DNA of 10,847 nt from an uncultured Bacteroidota bacterium (GCA_903825095.1 CAIJZF010000021.1:1-10847), one strand, 5' to 3'; positions 1 to 7,551 are shown, counted from the stretch's first letter. The notes: generated by a model not told the origin, from the sequence alone. Numbers and translations: made by a program.

Positions 1-42
1 ATACAAGATTAACTAATTAACAGATTATCCTGTTATTGAAAG

Positions 43-80
43 AACCTCTCAATCACAAATGTGGTGGGGAGGTTTTTTTT
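43..80 (+). terminator. Rho-independent terminator of an upstream gene
   Basis: Bases 43-50 (AACCTCTC) pair with 67-74 (GGGAGGTT region, one T-G wobble). After a one-base mismatch the stem continues with 52-56 against 61-65, leaving a 4-base loop. The stem runs into a T tract at 73-80. The T tract lies only on the + strand side, so it should end a + strand transcript entering from the left. It finishes 15 bp before polA, so polA probably needs its own start site or is reached by read-through. I could not find a convincing promoter in 1-94. Confidence 0.8.
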
Positions 81-94
81 GTTAACTTAGCGCC

Positions 95-3022
95 ATGCCA
101 AAAAAGCTATTTTTATTAGATGCACTCGCATTAATTTATCGTGCCTATTATGCGCTAATACGCACACCTAGAATTACCACAACAGGTATTAATACCAATG
201 CGCAGTTTGGTTTTACCAACACGCTTTTAGAAATTATAAGAAAAGAAAACCCAACGCATATTGCGGTTTGTTTTGATACTCATGCTCCAACGGAAAGACA
301 TACCGATTTCACCGATTATAAAGCCAACAGACAAGAGGCGCCCGAAGATTTATTAGATTCATTACCCCATATTAAAGCCATCATTGAGGGTTTTAATATT
401 CCAGTGATTGAATATGATGGATACGAAGCAGATGATATTATTGGAACCCTTGCATGGCAGGCAGCAGCTAAAGGTTATGAAGTGTATATGGTTACCCCCG
501 ATAAAGATTATGGACAGCTATTGGTAAAACCCAATGTTTATATATGGAAGCCACCTGCCTTTGGTAATAAAGAAGAGATTGTAGATGCAAAAAAGATTTG
601 TGAAAAGTGGGATATCGCAAGAGTGGAACAAGTAGTTGATATGTTGGGCTTAATGGGAGACGCCTCTGATAATATACCAGGCATTCCTGGTGTGGGTGAA
701 AAAACTGCTGCTAAGCTTTTAAAATTATATGACACGCTAGAGGGTGTACTAGATAACGCCGATAAAATTACCGGGTCCATGGGTGAAAAAGTGCGTGCAG
801 GAAAAAAATCGGCCATTATGAGTAAGAAGCTGGCCACTATTATTACCAATGTGCCAGTAAGTTTTCATGAAGAAGATTTTAGATTAAAAGAAAAAAATAA
901 ATCAGCTTTAGCTGAAATTTTTAATGAGCTAGAATTTAAAACCTTAGGTAAAAGAATTTTAGGCGAAGACTTCTCAGTAAGTGGTGGTGCGGGTGCCATT
1001 GAAGTGGCTGCTGCTAAACAAGAACAAACAGACTTGTTTGGCAATACAGTAAATGTAAAAACAAAAAATAAAAAGGGGGCGGGTAAAAATAATACAACCT
1101 TTAATGAAGAAGATAATCTAGAGGATAGTGGGCTCAATAATAAAGTAGATGATGAAAACTTTGAAGAATTAGGCGACGAAGATTTGCCAGTTGAATTAGT
1201 AGTAAACAAGAACAGCGCCAATACGCCACATACTTATAAAGCAGTGGAGGGTAAGGAAAACATTCAGGCCTTAGTGAAAGAATTACTTTTACAAAAAGAG
1301 GTTTGTATTGACACGGAAACAACAGGCATTAATGCCAATGATGTGGAACTAGTCGGTTTGAGTTTTTCTTATAAAGAACATGAAGGATTTTATATTCCTA
1401 TAGCAAACGAGGCGGAGGCTAAAAAAACATTGGCATTGTTTGAACCCTTGTTTAAAAACAAAGACATTCTTTGGATTGGACAAAACTTAAAATATGATTT
1501 TTTAGTCTTGAAGTGGTATGGTGTGGAACTATTGGGTAAAACATTTGATACCATGCTAGCACACTATGTGATCGAGCCAGAAGGCAGGCGCAGTATGGAT
1601 TTGCTAAGTGCACAGTTTTTGGGTTACGAGCCTATTTCTATTACCACGCTTATTGGTAAGAAAGGAAAAAATCAGGGCACTATGCGCGATGCTCCTCTGG
1701 ACCAGGTAACAGAATATGCCGCAGAAGATGCCGATATAACTTTTCAATTAAAAAATTGTTTTACGCCTTTAATTAAAAAACGCGGCGTAGAAAAAGTATT
1801 TAATGAAGTAGAAAACCCACTGGTGCGTGTTTTAGTTGATATGGAATATGAGGGTGTGAAAGTAGATATAGATTTTTTAAACGAATACAGTAAGGTTTTA
1901 GAAGTTGATGCTAAGATTAGTGAAGAGCGTGTTTATGAGCAAGCAGGTGTTCGTTTTAATTTAGCCTCTCCTAAACAATTAGGAGAAGTGCTATTTGATA
2001 TTTTAAAACTAGACGCTAAGGCAAAAAAAACCAAAACCGGTCAATACGCAACAGGAGAAGATGTTTTACAAAAAATGGCGGCCAAGCATAAAATTGTGGA
2101 CGACATTTTAAACTTTAGAGAGTTAACAAAATTAAAATCTACCTATGTCGATTCATTTTCGGAATTAATTAATCCAAAAACCGGCCGCGTGCATACTAGC
2201 TATGCGCAAGCAGTAGCGGTTACGGGAAGATTAAGTAGCACGAATCCGAACTTACAAAACATACCTATTAGAACCGAGCGTGGTAGAGAAATTAGAAAGG
2301 CCTTTATTCCTCGTGAGAAGGGTCGTGTACTAGTAAGCGCCGATTATTCTCAAATAGAATTAAGAATTGTTGCGGCAATTAGTGGTGACCCGAATATGTG
2401 TGAGGCTTTTAAACTAGGCAAGGATATTCATACGGCCACCGCTGCTAAAGTATATGGTATTAATGAAGCCGATGTAACTAAAGAAATGCGTTATAAAGCC
2501 AAGAGTGTAAACTTTGGAATTATTTATGGACAAGGTGCTTTTGGTTTAGCAGAAAATTTAAATATTTCAAGAACAGAGGCGAAAGAAATTATAGACAACT
2601 ATAAAAAAGAGTTTCCTGGTATTCAGTTATATATGGATGGGCAAATTAACAATGCCAAAGAATTGGGCTTTGTGGAAACGCTTATGGGAAGAAGGCGTTG
2701 GTTAAGAGATATTAATAGTAGCAATTTTACGGTGCGTGGTTTTGCAGAAAGAAATGCCATCAACTCTCCTATTCAAGGCTCTGCTGCAGATATGATTAAA
2801 CTAGCCATGATTAAAATTCATGGAGAGATGAAAAAAACCAAATGGGAGTCTAAGATGATTTTACAGGTACATGATGAACTAGTCTTCGATGCGGTAGAAA
2901 AAGAATTGCCGGCCCTAAAAGAACTTATATTAAAATGTATGAAAGAGGCGATGGTGCTTCCTAATGGCGTACCTGTTGAAGCGGAAGTGGGAGTTGGAAA
3001 AAATTGGTTAGAGGCGCATTAA
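95..3022 (+). CDS. polA: DNA polymerase I (5' nuclease, 3'-5' exonuclease, polymerase)
   Basis: Gap-filling and repair polymerase that removes RNA primers and extends DNA in the cytoplasm. All three domains are visible. The 5' nuclease spans about 1-290, with metal-binding acidic residues D9, D61, E111, D113, D114, D136, D138, D189 and D192 and a helix-hairpin-helix at 196-205 (GIPGVGEKTA). The 3'-5' exonuclease spans about 385-590 and keeps its catalytic set: D406 and E408 (DTE), D468 (NLKYD), Y541 and D545. The polymerase has motif A with D750 and E755, motif B with R799, K803, F807 and Y811, and motif C with H926 and D927, so every activity looks intact. At 975 aa it is longer than the E. 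coli enzyme (928 aa). The extra length is mainly a low-complexity acidic linker at about 295-385, which carries a clamp-binding-like QTDLF at 311-315. The ATG at 95 gives a typical N-terminus (MPKKLFLLDA). No Shine-Dalgarno is seen. It is convergent with the DUF2480 gene, 39 bp away, and I see no hairpin between them. Confidence 0.98.
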   Translation: MPKKLFLLDALALIYRAYYALIRTPRITTTGINTNAQFGFTNTLLEIIRKENPTHIAVCFDTHAPTERHTDFTDYKANRQEAPEDLLDSLPHIKAIIEGFNIPVIEYDGYEADDIIGTLAWQAAAKGYEVYMVTPDKDYGQLLVKPNVYIWKPPAFGNKEEIVDAKKICEKWDIARVEQVVDMLGLMGDASDNIPGIPGVGEKTAAKLLKLYDTLEGVLDNADKITGSMGEKVRAGKKSAIMSKKLATIITNVPVSFHEEDFRLKEKNKSALAEIFNELEFKTLGKRILGEDFSVSGGAGAIEVAAAKQEQTDLFGNTVNVKTKNKKGAGKNNTTFNEEDNLEDSGLNNKVDDENFEELGDEDLPVELVVNKNSANTPHTYKAVEGKENIQALVKELLLQKEVCIDTETTGINANDVELVGLSFSYKEHEGFYIPIANEAEAKKTLALFEPLFKNKDILWIGQNLKYDFLVLKWYGVELLGKTFDTMLAHYVIEPEGRRSMDLLSAQFLGYEPISITTLIGKKGKNQGTMRDAPLDQVTEYAAEDADITFQLKNCFTPLIKKRGVEKVFNEVENPLVRVLVDMEYEGVKVDIDFLNEYSKVLEVDAKISEERVYEQAGVRFNLASPKQLGEVLFDILKLDAKAKKTKTGQYATGEDVLQKMAAKHKIVDDILNFRELTKLKSTYVDSFSELINPKTGRVHTSYAQAVAVTGRLSSTNPNLQNIPIRTERGREIRKAFIPREKGRVLVSADYSQIELRIVAAISGDPNMCEAFKLGKDIHTATAAKVYGINEADVTKEMRYKAKSVNFGIIYGQGAFGLAENLNISRTEAKEIIDNYKKEFPGIQLYMDGQINNAKELGFVETLMGRRRWLRDINSSNFTVRGFAERNAINSPIQGSAADMIKLAMIKIHGEMKKTKWESKMILQVHDELVFDAVEKELPALKELILKCMKEAMVLPNGVPVEAEVGVGKNWLEAH

Positions 3023-3061
3023 AATTTACCTAGTTCTGCTTACCTTCTTTGTTTATTTTGC

Positions 3062-3568
3062 TTACTTCTTTTTATACACCGGCACAGTGCTGCAAGGCTC
3101 TCCGTACATAATGCTTTTTACCACCGGTCTTAGTTTTTGTGTAATGGCAATATAGGCCGACTCTCCAATAGGTATATCTCCGCAGCCCTTAATAACAACT
3201 CTCTGGTCATTGTATTCATTAATATTAAGGCTGCCTATATTTTCAAGAACTAATTGTTCTCTTACCTTGTTTTCATCTCCAAAATAAACTGCTTTAGCAA
3301 AAGGGTTTAGGGCAGATACAATTAACATATTCGCCCACATTGGAATAATAGCATCTGCTGAACAAATAATGCCCACTATCTTATCTTGATAAATAGTCCA
3401 GTCGGTTGTTAAAAGTGCTGCGCGAAATTCTTTTTCTTTTAATATAAGCTCCATATATAAATAGGGCTTTATATCAAACACAATAATTTCGTTGCTTGGA
3501 AGTAAACTCGCAAGATCAATGGATAGTATTCCACTTTCCGCCACCTTATTGTTAAACAATTCGGCCAT
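3062..3568 (-). CDS. DUF2480 family protein, function unknown
   Basis: A 168 aa soluble protein with no signal peptide or membrane segment. From memory its C-terminal half matches DUF2480, a family of unknown function found mostly in Bacteroidota: VVIKGCGD at 124-131 and KSIMYGEPCSTVPVYKKK at 151-168. Three cysteines lie in the most motif-like positions: C69 in IICSADA, C129 in KGCGD and C159 in GEPCSTVP. A thiol or metal-binding role is possible but not shown. I recall DUF2480 genes sitting near SUF iron-sulfur assembly genes in other Bacteroidota; none are visible here. It lies 15 bp downstream of the PpiD-like gene on the same strand, so the two are probably cotranscribed. The start codon follows an A/T-rich leader without a Shine-Dalgarno. 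Length looks complete for the family. The family call is good; the function is unknown. Confidence 0.85.
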   Translation of the reverse strand: MAELFNNKVAESGILSIDLASLLPSNEIIVFDIKPYLYMELILKEKEFRAALLTTDWTIYQDKIVGIICSADAIIPMWANMLIVSALNPFAKAVYFGDENKVREQLVLENIGSLNINEYNDQRVVIKGCGDIPIGESAYIAITQKLRPVVKSIMYGEPCSTVPVYKKK

Positions 3569-3583
3569 AGAAATTATTTAATA

Positions 3584-5668
3584 CTAGTAAAGCTTGAACC
3601 TGTTGTCTTCGATCTTCGCTACCTTTTTAAAAGAGCTAGCCGATCTAAACATCATACCTCTTGTTCTTTCTAATAATTCGTCTTTAAAGAAGCTAGGATC
3701 TTGGTCTGCTTGTTTTGCAGCAATACCATTTACGCTAACAGCGTAAACTCCCGAATTGGCAGCAATGGGTTCGCTTACTTTATTAATTAAGGCTTTATTG
3801 AAAGCAGCACCCACTAATTTAGGTTCGTTGCCAAGTCCGGTAATCATTGAAAAGCTAAAACCAATACTGTCTGCTCTTTGAACAATAGCTTTTGCATCAG
3901 CTGCAATGGCTTCAAGTGTTTTACCTTTTATAGTAGCTTTAATTTTTTCTGCTTTCTTTTTGTCTCTAATCATACCTTCTACTTGTGGTCTTGCAGCAGT
4001 AACGCTTGCTAAGCCTTGTTTTTCTTCTGAAGTAATTACAGCAACCACATAATTGTCTCCTAATTCAAATGGTTCTGAAACATCATTAACATCGTTTTCA
4101 TATACCCATCTTACAATATTTCTTGCAGTACCAATTCCTTGAATGTCGAAATCATTTGCTTTAATACCAGCAGCAGGGATTGCTTGTTTTGCTAATTTCA
4201 CCGCAGAAGCATTAAAAGATTTAACATCCTTGCTACTAGATGCAAATTGCGCTGCAGCAGTTGAGGCTGCATTAATAGTTTCGTTGCTAGGCATTACCAT
4301 TTTAGATAAATAGGCAATTTTATACGCAGGTCCTCTGGTTGTTTGTTTTAATACTTCCATATAGTGATAACCAAAATCTGTTTTAACAACAGCCTTAGCA
4401 CCGACCACATTATCGAAAGAAAAATCATTGAACGCAGGAACCATCTTTGCCTGAGGGAACATTTCATATTTTCCGCCAGTAGTTTTACTTCCAGCATCAT
4501 CAGAATATTTCGCAACCATCTCTTCAAAAGAAGCGCCTCCTCTAATAGCTAAGCTAATACTATCCGCCAATTTCTTAGCAACACTATCATCCCTCACTTG
4601 TTGGCCATTTTGTGGATTCACTGTTGCAATTAAAATATGTCTAACACTTGCACTATCGGGCCACTGTTTTACGCCCAAAACCTTTGCAATTGTAAAGTTT
4701 CTTCCATCTACATAAGGACCATATACACCACCCACACCTTCGTTTAGTACTGAATCTTTTTGTGGAATTTGTAAAGACTTCTTGCTAATGTAGCTATCAT
4801 AATAAGGAATCTCGGTTCCGACTTTATTTAAAAACTTTGCTGTCTCTGTGCTATTTTTAAAATCTTGTTTATAAGACTCAATATCATTTCTTGCTGCGAT
4901 AGAATCGGCGGCAGAAGGGGCGGCGCTAAAACCTACAAAAGAAATATTGCGGCTAGCTTCTTCTACTTGGTAAGCGGCTGCGTTTTCTTTTAAATAAGAA
5001 GCAACTTCCTCATCACTTACTTTTATGTCAGTATCAATGATGGTTGAATAAGGAATACCCACGAAAGAAATGCTAGCAATTGAGTTTGCTTCTGCGTATT
5101 GTTTTTCTGCCAACCATTTTGGAACCTGTACTCCTTTTACAACAAGCACCTGGTATTTATTTCTTAATCTATTTTCAACGGAAGGCTCTATATATACTTT
5201 TTCAATTTGTTTAATTTGTTCTACGTTTTTGCTCTTTTTAATTTGAGCTACGGCTTGCTTTGCTTCGTTTATTTTAAACTCTCCGGTTGTTTGATCGGTA
5301 AATTCTTGTTTAAATGGAGACTCGTTTCCAAATAACACATCAGATAATTCTTTAGTACCTACCGATAAGCCTAATTTATTTTCTTCATCTTTTAATAAAA
5401 GACGGTCTACTTCTTGATTCCATAAATAACCAATCAATTGCTCTCTTTTTACACCTTGTGATGCATAGTTTTGCAATTGCAATTCTAGTTTTTCCTCAAA
5501 CTCTATTTTATTAATAGCCTGGCCGTTTACTTTACCAAGGGTTGTAATATCGCTAGCGCCTCTTTTTCTACCTATTCCATCTTGCAGGATAAAGGCAATA
5601 AGGGCAATTGCAATAATACCAAAGATGATCCAAGCACCTCTTTCTCTAATGTTCTGAATGATTGACAT
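3584..5668 (-). CDS. ppiD: PpiD-like membrane-anchored peptidyl-prolyl isomerase/chaperone
   Basis: Predicted periplasmic folding factor for exported and outer-membrane proteins, tethered to the inner membrane. I start it at the second Met (5668; MSIIQNIRERGAW) because this gives the usual PpiD N-terminus: a short basic cytoplasmic segment and a single membrane helix at about 12-28. The upstream ATG at 5692 would add eight untypical residues and overlap the candidate promoter. With 694 aa, the order is anchor, a SurA/PpiD-type N-terminal chaperone region (about 40-210), a linker, then a parvulin domain at about 337-442. The parvulin core is present: H344 (VRHIL), D390 (YSDD), M409 and F413 (MVPAF), and H435 (FGYHYMEV), so isomerase activity is plausible. 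The long helical C-terminal region (about 450-694) is Ala/Lys-rich and I recognise no further domain in it. Length suits PpiD-like proteins of Bacteroidota. It is divergent from recA and leads the unit with DUF2480. A SurA-like label would also be defensible. Confidence 0.9.
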   Translation of the reverse strand: MSIIQNIRERGAWIIFGIIAIALIAFILQDGIGRKRGASDITTLGKVNGQAINKIEFEEKLELQLQNYASQGVKREQLIGYLWNQEVDRLLLKDEENKLGLSVGTKELSDVLFGNESPFKQEFTDQTTGEFKINEAKQAVAQIKKSKNVEQIKQIEKVYIEPSVENRLRNKYQVLVVKGVQVPKWLAEKQYAEANSIASISFVGIPYSTIIDTDIKVSDEEVASYLKENAAAYQVEEASRNISFVGFSAAPSAADSIAARNDIESYKQDFKNSTETAKFLNKVGTEIPYYDSYISKKSLQIPQKDSVLNEGVGGVYGPYVDGRNFTIAKVLGVKQWPDSASVRHILIATVNPQNGQQVRDDSVAKKLADSISLAIRGGASFEEMVAKYSDDAGSKTTGGKYEMFPQAKMVPAFNDFSFDNVVGAKAVVKTDFGYHYMEVLKQTTRGPAYKIAYLSKMVMPSNETINAASTAAAQFASSSKDVKSFNASAVKLAKQAIPAAGIKANDFDIQGIGTARNIVRWVYENDVNDVSEPFELGDNYVVAVITSEEKQGLASVTAARPQVEGMIRDKKKAEKIKATIKGKTLEAIAADAKAIVQRADSIGFSFSMITGLGNEPKLVGAAFNKALINKVSEPIAANSGVYAVSVNGIAAKQADQDPSFFKDELLERTRGMMFRSASSFKKVAKIEDNRFKLY

Positions 5669-5689
5669 ATATATATAATTATAGGAGGG

Positions 5690-5697
5690 CAAAAATA
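5690..5697 (-). promoter_or_regulatory. Candidate -7 element for the ppiD-like gene
   Basis: Read on the - strand this is TATTTTTG, a perfect match to the Bacteroidota -7 consensus TAnnTTTG. It sits about 22 bp before the chosen ATG at 5668, which would give a leader of roughly 15 nt. There is no clear TTG -33 element at the usual distance of about 19-21 bp; a TTG is present but only 11 bp away. The match could be chance in AT-rich DNA. The leader has no Shine-Dalgarno. Confidence 0.45.
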
Positions 5698-5912
5698 ATG
5701 TTTTCTATCAAGTAAAATGAGGTCTGGGCTTAGTTTTTGGGCTTATTTAAGCAGAAGGGGGTATAAAAAACTAACATTGGCTCCGTGTATAATTAAATAT
5801 TTCGGGGATATCTAGGCTTTTGGGGTGAATAAACCTGCATAAAAAAAGAATAACTTTCTTCATTTTCTAATCAGTCAATATTTCTACTCTAATAACCGGC
5901 TATTTATACCCG

Positions 5913-5946
5913 TTAATTAACAGTGGGTAAACTGTGGGTTAATTAA
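5913..5946. repeat. Inverted repeat with TTAATTAAC / GTTAATTAA arms
   Basis: Arms of 9 bp at 5913-5921 and 5938-5946 are perfect inverted repeats, and an inner AGT (5922-5924) pairs with ACT (5931-5933). Between them GTGGGTaa / GTGGGTTaa also form an imperfect direct repeat (from 5924 and 5934). It could be a protein-binding site or a weak hairpin. No T tract follows in either direction that would make it a terminator. It lies about 245 bp from the ppiD-like start and about 530 bp from recA. Confidence 0.55.
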
Positions 5947-6283
5947 AAAATAGATAAGATAATTAATATAATTATTTACCAATAAGCCTTGTAATCCTTA
6001 CTAGTATTGTATTTCTATGTATTTATTCATTATTATATTTAGAAATAATAAATAGTGTATAACTAAGATATTAAGATATACACAGGCCTAATAGTATTAG
6101 TTTATTTATATAAATGTATTAATACTTAATACTACAATAGAAATGCACATATCGTTTTTTATAGGATCATTTAAAATAAACTACTTTTATCAAGTGCAAG
6201 AAAAGCTAATAACATTCCAATAAAATCAATCTAAATATGCCTATTTATACCCCTATTTTATTCAAAATAAATACTTTAAAAAG

Positions 6284-6303
6284 AAATACTAAAAAATACT
6301 AAA
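6284..6303. repeat. Tandem 10-bp repeat AAATACTAAA (two copies)
   Basis: Two perfect back-to-back copies, 6284-6293 and 6294-6303. A third identical copy lies at 6394-6403, inside the recA-proximal dyad, and a partial copy (TTACTAAA) at 6308-6315. The 10-bp period would place both copies on the same DNA face. The second copy overlaps the candidate -7 element TAAATTTG at 6300-6307. Confidence 0.6.
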
Positions 6304-6307
6304 TTTG
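6300..6307 (+). promoter_or_regulatory. Candidate -7 element for recA
   Basis: TAAATTTG matches the Bacteroidota consensus TAnnTTTG exactly. Only a weak T-rich -33 candidate (6275-6277) is present, about 22 bp upstream. Transcription from here would give recA a leader of roughly 160 nt containing the half-site array at 6375-6412. A closer alternative is TATTTTAG at 6404-6411 (one mismatch to the consensus), which would give a leader of about 55-60 nt. Confidence 0.4.
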
Positions 6308-6374
6308 TTACTAAATTAATAATTAACTGATAATCAATAAATTAAACAAAAAATAAGCCAGTATAAATATAAAA

Positions 6375-6412
6375 ACTAAGCTAATTAGTAAAAAAATACT
6401 AAATATTTTAGT
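6375..6412. promoter_or_regulatory. Symmetric operator-like array upstream of recA
   Basis: Two perfect dyads ACTAA-N5-TTAGT lie at 6375-6389 and 6398-6412, with centres 23 bp apart. The facing half-sites also form an 18-bp inverted repeat TTAGTA-N6-TACTAA at 6385-6402. All half-sites are symmetric about 6393.5. The array ends 62 bp before the recA ATG, where an SOS-type repressor would be expected to act. A related site with one mismatch, ACTAA-N5-TTACT, lies at 6298-6312 over the candidate -7 element. That a LexA-like or other regulator binds here is inference. Confidence 0.5.
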
Positions 6413-6474
6413 TTATTAACAATTTATCCCTACCTTCACATAAATATTTAAAGAAAAACATAAAACGACTAACC

Positions 6475-7491
6475 ATGAGTAACCCAAACGTAGAAAAATT
6501 AAAAGCCTTAAAATTAACCATTGATAAAATCGACAAAGATTATGGAAAAGGTAGTGTGATGATGATGAACGAAAGAAGTCAAGAACCACAAGAAGTAATT
6601 TCAACTGGATCTATTGGCTTAGACACTGCGTTAGGTATTGGTGGTTTACCAAAAGGAAGAATTGTAGAAATATATGGACCTGAATCTTCTGGTAAAACAA
6701 CTGTAGCAATACATGTTATTGCAGAAGCACAAAAGAAAGGCGGTATGTGTGCAATCATCGATGCTGAACATGCATTTGATAGTGCTTATGCAAAAAAATT
6801 AGGAGTAGATGTAGATAATTTATTAGTCTCTCAACCAGACTATGGTGAACAAGCTTTAGAAATTGCAGACCGTTTAATTTTATCTGGAGCAATTGATGTA
6901 CTAGTGATAGACTCAGTGGCAGCGCTAGTTCCAAAGAGTGAGTTAGAAGGTGAAATGGGAGATAGTAAAATGGGATTACATGCAAGATTAATGAGTCAAG
7001 CATTAAGAAAATTAACAGCCACCATTAATAAAACAAATACTATTTGCATTTTTATTAATCAGCTTAGAGAAAAAATTGGTATTGTTTTTGGTAATCCAGA
7101 AACAACTACAGGAGGAAACGCTTTAAAGTTTTATGCTTCTGTTAGATTAGATATTAGAAGAATGGCACAAATTAAAGATGGCGATGAAGCAATAGGAAAT
7201 AGAGTAAAAGTAAAAGTGGTAAAAAATAAAGTAGCCCCTCCTTTTAGAGCCGCAGAATTTGAAATTATTTTTGGAGAAGGAATAAGTAAAATTGGAGAGA
7301 TTATTGATATGGGTGTAGAATTAGAGATTATACAAAAAAGCGGAAGCTGGTTTAGCTATGATAGCAACAAACTAGGACAGGGCCGTGATTCAGTAAAAAC
7401 CATTTTACACGATAATCCAGAAATGGCGAACGAAATAGAAGCAAAAATTAGAGCCAAAATTGCTTTAAAAGCAGAAGAGGCCGCTAAATAA
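6475..7491 (+). CDS. recA: Recombinase RecA
   Basis: ATP-dependent strand-exchange protein for homologous recombination and repair; it also activates LexA cleavage where LexA exists. The 338 aa product has every core motif: Walker A GPESSGKT (68-75), catalytic E98 in DAEHA, Walker B VLVIDS ending in D146 (142-147), DNA-binding loop L1 around [10 protein letters not shown] (158-167), Q196 in INQLREK, and loop L2 around [19 protein letters not shown] (207-225). The C-terminal domain follows (about 270-338). The tail is short and mixed-charge (KAEEAAK), without the strongly acidic end of E. coli RecA (352 aa). The ATG at 6475 gives a normal N-terminus and there is no Shine-Dalgarno; the leader is A-rich. 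It appears monocistronic: a long AT-rich regulatory region upstream and a strong terminator 30 bp after the stop. Confidence 0.98.
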   Translation: MSNPNVEKLKALKLTIDKIDKDYGKGSVMMMNERSQEPQEVISTGSIGLDTALGIGGLPKGRIVEIYGPESSGKTTVAIHVIAEAQKKGGMCAIIDAEHAFDSAYAKKLGVDVDNLLVSQPDYGEQALEIADRLILSGAIDVLVIDSVAALVPKSELEGEMGDSKMGLHARLMSQALRKLTATINKTNTICIFINQLREKIGIVFGNPETTTGGNALKFYASVRLDIRRMAQIKDGDEAIGNRVKVKVVKNKVAPPFRAAEFEIIFGEGISKIGEIIDMGVELEIIQKSGSWFSYDSNKLGQGRDSVKTILHDNPEMANEIEAKIRAKIALKAEEAAK

Positions 7492-7521
7492 TGATTTTGG
7501 TTTTTTAGGGTTAGTTAGTAT

Positions 7522-7551
7522 AAACCGCATCAATTATGGTGCGGTTTTTTT
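7522..7551 (+). terminator. Rho-independent terminator of recA
   Basis: A perfect 8-bp stem, AAACCGCA (7522-7529) with TGCGGTTT (7540-7547), a 10-base loop and a T run at 7545-7551. There is no T tract on the opposite strand side, so it acts on + transcripts. It separates recA from the acyltransferase gene that starts 19 bp later. Confidence 0.88.

Larger units (their letters stand above)
5698..6474. other. Long AT-rich gene-free region between divergent ppiD-like gene and recA
   Basis: About 777 bp without a credible gene on either strand. By hand count, 6241-6420 is only 27 G/C in 180 bases (15%). The ppiD-proximal part (about 5700-5850) is visibly richer in G. The region should hold both divergent promoters. 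Structure seen: a dyad at 5913-5946, a repeated 12-mer CTATTTATACCC at 5900-5911 and 6241-6252, a 13-bp palindrome at 6088-6100 (CTAATA-G-TATTAG), a palindrome GTATTAATAC at 6116-6125, a tandem 10-mer at 6284-6303 and a symmetric half-site array at 6375-6412. I see no tRNA-like or GC-rich RNA-like segment. Confidence 0.8.

Noticed and set aside
538..1322. Three - strand frames inside polA
   Set aside because: They are antisense shadows of the 5' nuclease and linker coding region with low-complexity Ser/Leu-rich translations.
3023..3061. A shared terminator between convergent polA and DUF2480 genes
   Set aside because: The 39-bp gap is T-rich on the + strand but I could not find a GC-containing hairpin in it.
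5669..5692. Upstream ATG at 5692 giving an eight-residue extension of the PpiD-like protein
   Set aside because: The extension (MPSYNYIY) is untypical, and the start at 5668 places the basic segment and membrane anchor as in PpiD relatives. The longer start also overlaps the TATTTTTG element.
5683..5715. AGGAGG followed nine bases later by ATG and a 5-codon frame (MFSIK) on the + strand
   Set aside because: It overlaps the candidate - strand promoter of the ppiD-like gene. Bacteroidota rely little on Shine-Dalgarno pairing, and nothing suggests a leader peptide.
5717..5815. A 32-codon + strand ORF (begins MRSGLSFWAY) in the G-richer part of the spacer
   Set aside because: It is very short, has no recognisable similarity or ribosome-binding signal, and the length is unremarkable by chance.
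5698..6474. A chromosomal replication origin in the AT-rich spacer
   Set aside because: No exact DnaA box TTATCCACA cluster and no origin-associated genes such as dnaA or dnaN. One-mismatch words are expected in DNA this AT-rich.
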